DNA of 64,000 nt from CAMAVH01 sp036500145. GTDB taxonomy: Bacteria > Pseudomonadota > Alphaproteobacteria > SMXQ01. The notes beneath the pieces were generated by a model. That model was given only the letters and a program-made list of their open reading frames with translations. It did no database searches and was not told the origin of the DNA. The DNA lies in the NCBI GenBank assembly GCA_036500145.1, contig DASYCO010000066.1:57185-121184 (forward strand), in the 5' to 3' direction. A program made the translations under genes and the position numbers. How positions within the stretch are numbered: position 1 is the stretch's first letter; every line of letters begins with the position of its first letter. Below are positions 59,738-64,000 of this stretch, one piece after another.

Positions 59738-60429
59738 AGCTCAAGCCCTACCTGCGCGGGCTGGTCCTGATCGCCACCTTCGTGGCGATCGGCTATTTCG
59801 TGCAGGCCTCCGGCCTGCATAGCCTGTTCGACGAGACCTGGGTCGACCACCAGATCCGCGGCCAGGGCTTCAACGGCGAGCTGCTGTTCCTCGCCGTCGG
59901 CGCCATCACCACGGCCGTCGGCTTCCCGCGCCAGGCGATCTGCTTTCTCGCCGGCTACGCCTTCGGCTTCGCCTTCGGCCTCGGCCTGGCGCTCGTCGCC
60001 TCGGTCGGCGGCTGCATCCTCGCCTTCGGCTACGCGCGCCTGCTCGGCCGCTCCCTGGTGCTGGCGCGCTTCCCCGAGCGCATCAAGCGGCTCGACGCCT
60101 TCCTGCACGACAATCCCCTGTCGATGACGCTGCTGCTGCGCCTGCTGCCGGTCGGTAGCAACCTGGTCACCAACCTGGCGGCCGGCGTGTCGGGCGTGCG
60201 CGCCGTGCCCTTCTTCCTCGGCAGCCTGCTCGGCTACCTGCCGCAGACCGTTATCTTCGTGCTGCTCGGCAGCGGCATCCGCCTCGACCCCGCCTGGACC
60301 ACCGGCATCAGCGCGGCGCTGTTCGTGGTCTCCAGCGCGCTCGGCGTCTACCTGTTCCGCCGCTACCGCAAGAACCGCGCGCTCGATGGCGACGTCGCCG
60401 CGGCGTTTGACGACGGGGCGGGGAAATGA
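59734..60429 (+). CDS. VTT-domain (TVP38/TMEM64/DedA-type) membrane protein
   Basis: A 231-residue membrane protein starting with TTG at 59734, overlapping the GT2 stop. Motifs are GAITTAVGFPRQAICFLAGY, AFGFAFGLGLALVASVGGCI, the LLLRLLPVGSNLVTNLAAGV helix-turn and LGYLPQTVIFVLLGSGI, typical of VTT proteins. Members of the wider DedA group flip undecaprenyl phosphate or lipids. Its place between a GT2 and queC suggests carrier-lipid recycling, which is inference. It is coupled to queC by ATGA. Confidence 0.85.
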   Translation: MKLKPYLRGLVLIATFVAIGYFVQASGLHSLFDETWVDHQIRGQGFNGELLFLAVGAITTAVGFPRQAICFLAGYAFGFAFGLGLALVASVGGCILAFGYARLLGRSLVLARFPERIKRLDAFLHDNPLSMTLLLRLLPVGSNLVTNLAAGVSGVRAVPFFLGSLLGYLPQTVIFVLLGSGIRLDPAWTTGISAALFVVSSALGVYLFRRYRKNRALDGDVAAAFDDGAGK

Positions 60430-61145
60430 CGAAGGCCGTCGTCCTGCTGTCGGGCGGCCTCGATTCGGCGACGGCGCTCGCGATCGCGCAGAGCCGCGGC
60501 TTCGAGGCCCATGCGCTGACCTTCGCCTACGGCCAGCGCCATGCGGTCGAGATCGAGGCGGCACGCAAGATCGCCGCCGCCGCCAAGGTCGCGCGCCACA
60601 TCGTGCTGCCGATCGACCTGCGCGTGTTCGGCGGCTCGGCGCTCACCGACGACATCGCCGTGCCCAAGGGCCGCGACGAGGCGGAGATGGCGAGCGCCAT
60701 CCCGGTCACCTACGTGCCGGCGCGCAATACGATCTTCCTGTCCTTCGCGCTCGCCTGGGCCGAGGTGCTGGGCGCGCGCGACATCTTCATCGGCGTCAAC
60801 GCGCTCGACTACAGCGGCTATCCGGACTGCCGGCCGGAATTCGTCGCCGCCTTTCAGCACATGGCGAACCTCGCCACCAAGGCGGCGGTCGAGGCGTCGG
60901 ACGCGGGCGAATCCAGCGCCGCCAAGCCGCATTTGACCATTCATTCGCCGCTGATGGACTGCTCCAAGGCGGACATCGTCGCCAAGGGCCTGGCGCTCGG
61001 CGTGGACTTCTCGCTCACGCGCAGCTGCTACGACCCGACTCCGGACGGCTTCGCCTGCGGCGAATGCGACTCCTGCCGCCTGCGGCTCAAGGGCTTCGCC
61101 GTCCAGGGGCTCGCCGATCCCGCGCCCTACCGCAAGACTCCCTAG
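60426..61145 (+). CDS. queC: 7-cyano-7-deazaguanine synthase QueC
   Basis: A 239-residue enzyme of the queuosine pathway, ATP-dependent conversion of carboxydeazaguanine to preQ0. The pyrophosphatase motif SGGLDS is at 9-14, YGQRH at about 38-42, and the zinc cysteines are in SCYDPTPDGFACGECDSC. The start overlaps the VTT gene (ATGA). A preQ0/preQ1 transporter gene follows 12 bases later. queD and queE are not in the window. Confidence 0.96.
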   Translation: MTKAVVLLSGGLDSATALAIAQSRGFEAHALTFAYGQRHAVEIEAARKIAAAAKVARHIVLPIDLRVFGGSALTDDIAVPKGRDEAEMASAIPVTYVPARNTIFLSFALAWAEVLGARDIFIGVNALDYSGYPDCRPEFVAAFQHMANLATKAAVEASDAGESSAAKPHLTIHSPLMDCSKADIVAKGLALGVDFSLTRSCYDPTPDGFACGECDSCRLRLKGFAVQGLADPAPYRKTP

Positions 61146-61157
61146 GCCTCGTACGTC

Positions 61158-61673
61158 ATGCAGAAACTGCTGTCGCTCCGCTTCACGCCGCTCTACGTCT
61201 TGCTCATCGTCGCGGTGAACTACGGCTTCAGCGCCCTGCCGCTGGTCAGGCTGCCCGACGGCACCATGGACGGCACCATGTGGCCGCCGGTGTCGCTCGT
61301 CGTCGGCTTCATCTTCGTGGTGCGCGACTTCGCCCAGCGCGAGATCGGCCATCGCGTGCTGTTCGCCATGCTGATCGGCGCGGCCCTGTCCTACGTCATG
61401 GCGGACGCCGTCGTCGCCGTCGCCTCGACGGCCGCCTTCCTGGTGTCGGAAATCGCCGACTGGCTGGTCTATTCGCTGACCAAGCGGCCGCTGTCGCAGC
61501 GCATCATCTATTCCAGCCTGCTCAGCGCGCCGCTCGACAGCGCCGTGTTCCTGTTCGGGATCGGGCAGTTCTCCATCGCTGCCGTCGTCATCATGACGGC
61601 GAGCAAGATGGTCGGCGCCTTCATCGTCTGGTGGCTGATGCGTCGGCGCGAGGCGACGGGCAGTCTGAGCTAA
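61158..61673 (+). CDS. yhhQ: Queuosine precursor transporter (YhhQ/VUT family)
   Basis: A 171-residue membrane protein of the YhhQ/QPTR family with about five helices: LYVLLIVAVNYGFSALPLVR, SLVVGFIFVVRDFAQREIGH, AMLIGAALSYVMADAVVAVA and FSIAAVVIMTASKMVGAFIV. The signature RDFAQREIGH matches queuosine-precursor importers. It follows queC directly, so the cell can both make and take up preQ0/preQ1. The gene is the last before a sharp fall in GC content. Confidence 0.88.
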   Translation: MQKLLSLRFTPLYVLLIVAVNYGFSALPLVRLPDGTMDGTMWPPVSLVVGFIFVVRDFAQREIGHRVLFAMLIGAALSYVMADAVVAVASTAAFLVSEIADWLVYSLTKRPLSQRIIYSSLLSAPLDSAVFLFGIGQFSIAAVVIMTASKMVGAFIVWWLMRRREATGSLS

Positions 61674-61797
61674 CTAGAGGTGCGTGAGCGCTTAGCGGTA
61701 AATTACTTAGGCTAACGTTCAACAAGTAAGTAAAATATTTGCGCATTTTAATTGATTAAGTGGAAGGGAGGCATCCCTCCAAGACGGGCGGAAAAAG

Positions 61798-62649
61798 ATG
61801 AGCCTTTTCCACTACTGTAAAAATGAAAACCTAATCAACATTATTAGTAGTCGCGAGCTTTGGCTGAGTGATCTATCTCTTTCGAATGATTCCATGGAAG
61901 GCCGTTGGGTTCGGCACGTATTTGTTGAGGTTTGCAAAGAGCAACAGATTAGCGATTGGGATATTGAGAAGCTTCTCAATCAGCTTGAGATCACACTCAA
62001 TTTTTTTCGTGCTAATGGCTTTTGTTTAACTCAAGAGGGGGATGCGCTTAGCCAATGGCGCGGTTACGCGGATGGCGGTGCTGGCGTTTCTATAGGATTT
62101 AATCAAGCTTATCTCCAAGCGCTTGGTGAGCAAAGTAATGAGAAGCCAGGTCTTCAAATCAAGCTTAATCAGGTCGCGTACGACAAAGATGAACAAGCGG
62201 TTCTACTAAAAGATGCAATCGATAGAGTCCTCAAGCACTTCAATCTTGGCGCGTTAAATCTTGTTACTGTATTGGCTTCCTCAGAAGAGGAGGTGGCAAA
62301 CAAACGACAATTTATGTCTATGGGATTTGCGTTTGTGTTTTTTGCGCCGCTGCTTTTTCGTGTAAAAAACCCAGCATTCGCAGAAGAAAAAGAATGGCGC
62401 CTTGTAACGCAGACAACCCAATTCATTGGTAAAAGCGACTCACAGTTAGCCCACACGGAATTTAGGGCGACACAGGATCGTATTATTCCTTTTGTACGAC
62501 TTCCCCTCTTAGATCTTGGCATACCGCCAATTGATAAAATTATTTTGGGGCCTCGTAACATCACACCCGAAAATGTTGTCGAAGGTGCTTTAAACCGCTA
62601 TGGCTTCGATGGAGTTGTGGTCGAGCGCTCCAAGGCAACTTATAGATAA
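61798..62649 (+). CDS. DUF2971 family protein, AT-rich (likely acquired)
   Basis: A 283-residue soluble protein: MSLFHYCKNENLINIISSRE, LWLSDLSLSNDSMEG, LSQWRGYADGGAGVSIGFN, FAEEKEWRLVTQ and KIILGPRNITPENVV are the DUF2971 hallmarks. The first coding line (61801-61860) has 21 G+C of 60, against about 40-45 in neighbours, and codon use is quite different. The molecular role of DUF2971 is not established to my knowledge. It separates queC-yhhQ from queF, and no transposase or integrase is next to it. A probable lateral acquisition. Confidence 0.85.
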   Translation: MSLFHYCKNENLINIISSRELWLSDLSLSNDSMEGRWVRHVFVEVCKEQQISDWDIEKLLNQLEITLNFFRANGFCLTQEGDALSQWRGYADGGAGVSIGFNQAYLQALGEQSNEKPGLQIKLNQVAYDKDEQAVLLKDAIDRVLKHFNLGALNLVTVLASSEEEVANKRQFMSMGFAFVFFAPLLFRVKNPAFAEEKEWRLVTQTTQFIGKSDSQLAHTEFRATQDRIIPFVRLPLLDLGIPPIDKIILGPRNITPENVVEGALNRYGFDGVVVERSKATYR

Positions 62650-62728
62650 AGCGTTCTAATAATTTTCGATTGGTCAACTGTTCGTCATAATATCTTTGTG
62701 GCGAACTACTCCAGGTAATATTGCGCGC

Positions 62729-63181
62729 TTAACCGCGCCCGCGATAAGACGCGACGCCCTGGTCGGGCAGCCACAGGTTCTTGGGCGGCTCGCCCGTCTG
62801 GTAGAACACGTCGATCGGCATGCCGCCGCGCGGATACCAGTAGCCGCCGATGCGCAGCCATTTTGGCTTGAGCAGCGCGGCGAGCTTCTTGCCGATGACG
62901 ACGGTGCAGTCCTCGTGGAAGGCGCCATGGTTACGAAAGCTGGCGAGGTAAAGCTTCAGCGATTTCGACTCCACCAGAAAGCGTGCCGGTACATAGTCGA
63001 TGACCAGATGGGCAAAATCGGGTTGGCCGGTGATCGGGCAGAGCGTCGTGAATTCCGGCGCGGTAAAGCGCGCGACGTAATTGGTGTCGGTGTGCGGATT
63101 TGGCACGCGGTCGAGCCTGGCCTTGTCGGGGGAGGCGGGGACGCGCGCCGGGCGTCCGAGTTGCAGTGTTTTCTTAGCCAT
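62729..63181 (-). CDS. queF: NADPH-dependent preQ0 reductase
   Basis: A 150-residue YkvM-type QueF that reduces preQ0 to preQ1. Catalytic C48 and D55 lie in TTLCPITGQPDF, and the QueF motif ESKSLKLYLASFRNHGAFHE is complete. Length and order match the unimodular type. ATG at 63179-63181. It diverges from eno and faces the DUF2971 gene. With queC and yhhQ it completes the local queuosine set. Confidence 0.95.
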   Translation of the reverse strand: MAKKTLQLGRPARVPASPDKARLDRVPNPHTDTNYVARFTAPEFTTLCPITGQPDFAHLVIDYVPARFLVESKSLKLYLASFRNHGAFHEDCTVVIGKKLAALLKPKWLRIGGYWYPRGGMPIDVFYQTGEPPKNLWLPDQGVASYRGRG

Positions 63182-63266
63182 CGACGAGTATTGGCCCGCT
63201 TTCTTAGGCCATGACAAGACCCATCGTGGCCTGTAGAAACGCGCAAAGAAAAGCCCGGGATTCTTC

Positions 63267-64000
63267 ATGACCGCAATCACCGACATCATCGGCCGCGAAA
63301 TTCTCGACAGCCGCGGCAATCCGACCATCGAGGTTGACGTCGTGCTCGCCGACGGTTCGCTGGGCCGCGCTGCGGTGCCGTCCGGCGCCTCGACCGGCGC
63401 CCACGAGGCGGTTGAATTGCGCGACGGCGACAAGAAACGCTATCTCGGCAAGGGCGTGCGCAAGGCGGTCGACGCGGTCAACGGCGAGCTCTTCGATGCG
63501 CTCGGCGGCATGAACGCCGAGGCGCAGGCCAAGCTCGACGAGACCATGATTGCGCTCGACGGCACGCCGAACAAAGGCCGTCTCGGCGCCAATGCCATTC
63601 TCGGCGTCTCCCTTGCCGCCGCCAAGGCGGCCGCGGTGTCGAAGCGGGAGCCGCTTTATCGTTACGTCGGCGGCCCGTCGGCGCGGCTGCTCCCGGTGCC
63701 GATGATGAACATCATCAACGGCGGCGCTCACGCCGACAATCCGATCGACTTCCAGGAATTCATGATCATGCCCGCCGGCGCGCCGAGTTTCTCGGAAGCC
63801 TTGCGCGCCGGCTCGGAAATCTTCCACACGCTGCGCGGCGCGCTCAAAGCGGCCGGCCACAACACCAATGTCGGCGACGAAGGCGGCTTTGCGCCCAATC
63901 TGCCGTCGGCGGAAGTCGCGCTCGATTTCGTCATGCAGGCCATCGGCAAGGCCGGCTACAAGGCGGGCGGCGATGTCTTTATCGCGCTCGATCCTGCGTC
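63267..64000 (+). CDS. eno: Enolase, C-terminus cut by window edge
   Basis: The N-terminal 244 residues of enolase: MTAITDIIGREILDSRGNPT, PSGASTGAHEAVELRDGD, NKGRLGANAILGVSLAAAKA, NIINGGAHADNPIDFQEFMI and NVGDEGGFAPNL, which include the flexible active-site loop and the acid/base glutamate in GDEGGFAP. The family is about 425-430 residues, so roughly 180 lie off the right edge. The ATG 63267 has weak upstream AAAGAAAAG as ribosome site. queF diverges 85 bases upstream. Glycolytic phosphoenolpyruvate formation. Confidence 0.96.
   Translation, partial: MTAITDIIGREILDSRGNPTIEVDVVLADGSLGRAAVPSGASTGAHEAVELRDGDKKRYLGKGVRKAVDAVNGELFDALGGMNAEAQAKLDETMIALDGTPNKGRLGANAILGVSLAAAKAAAVSKREPLYRYVGGPSARLLPVPMMNIINGGAHADNPIDFQEFMIMPAGAPSFSEALRAGSEIFHTLRGALKAAGHNTNVGDEGGFAPNLPSAEVALDFVMQAIGKAGYKAGGDVFIALDPA

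Noticed and set aside
59635..61352. Minus-strand ORFs opposite GT2, VTT and queC
   Set aside because: Arg/Ala/Glu/Gly-rich shadow frames without motifs or ribosome sites.
61798..62649. DUF2971 gene as a named defence system
   Set aside because: A single gene with no partner, toxin, nuclease or integrase beside it; nothing in the sequence supports a defence label.
62650..63266. preQ1 riboswitch before queF or near yhhQ
   Set aside because: The 85-base queF leader and the 12-base queC-yhhQ gap show no preQ1 aptamer pattern.

Overview
The window is 64 kb of a high-GC bacterial chromosome. Gene content points to an alphaproteobacterium, probably a Rhodospirillales or Hyphomicrobiales-like lineage. 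The clues are the rpmH-rnpA-yidD-yidC-engB-argB block, a DUF2336 protein beside EAL and GGDEF proteins, a SAM-II riboswitch in front of metZ, an Atm1-type exporter, and many orphan solute-binding proteins. The genus cannot be named from this sequence alone. Coding density is high. Many neighbouring genes overlap by 4 bases (ATGA, GTGA or TTGA). Most ORFs on the strand opposite a gene are GC-driven shadows.

Layout. 1-6.3 kb: dapD (truncated by the window edge), a HAD pyrimidine 5'-nucleotidase, then a coupled EAL / PAS-GAF-GGDEF / DUF2336 operon. 6.3-11.4 kb (minus strand): a small exported protein, then the rpmH-rnpA-yidD-yidC-engB-argB operon, with a strong promoter before rpmH and a clear terminator after argB. 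11.6-16.6 kb: an orphan histidine kinase, a trans-aconitate methyltransferase-like gene, panB-panC and a cysteine hydrolase. 16.8-20.9 kb: a coiled-coil lipoprotein, tRNA-Arg(ACG), a Spy-like periplasmic protein and an ECF sigma / putative anti-sigma / membrane-anchored sensor trio. 21-30 kb: an SDR, an Atm1-like ABC exporter, a sensor kinase, a large MscS-family channel, RecX and a lone ABC-2 permease. 30-38.6 kb: argD-argF, hslO, a lipoprotein, trkH (followed by 48-bp tandem repeats), folE, apaG and metZ with its riboswitch.

38.9-53.2 kb is the accessory-looking metabolic half: a Rieske oxygenase with a solute-binding protein, two exported RidA-family proteins opposite a LysR regulator, tRNA-Gly(CCC), a small secreted protein, a DTW-domain tRNA modification enzyme, an EamA transporter, two tandem MFS exporters and three tandem Bug/TctC-type binding proteins without membrane partners. 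53.3-64 kb: a histone-H1-like (Lys/Ala) tail fused to an alpha/beta hydrolase, two lipid-linked-sugar glycosyltransferases of the ArnT/PMT type, and an overlapping GT2-VTT-queC-yhhQ operon. Next comes an AT-rich acquired DUF2971 gene, then queF and the start of eno.

Themes. Three queuosine genes (queC, a YhhQ-type transporter, queF) lie together, but an AT-rich foreign gene sits between them. Arginine synthesis genes argB and argD-argF lie in two places. No CRISPR array, prophage, insertion sequence or recognisable defence island was seen. The least explained items are the Lys/Ala-tail hydrolase, the trkH-derived 48-bp repeat, the exported RidA pair and the DUF2971 insertion.
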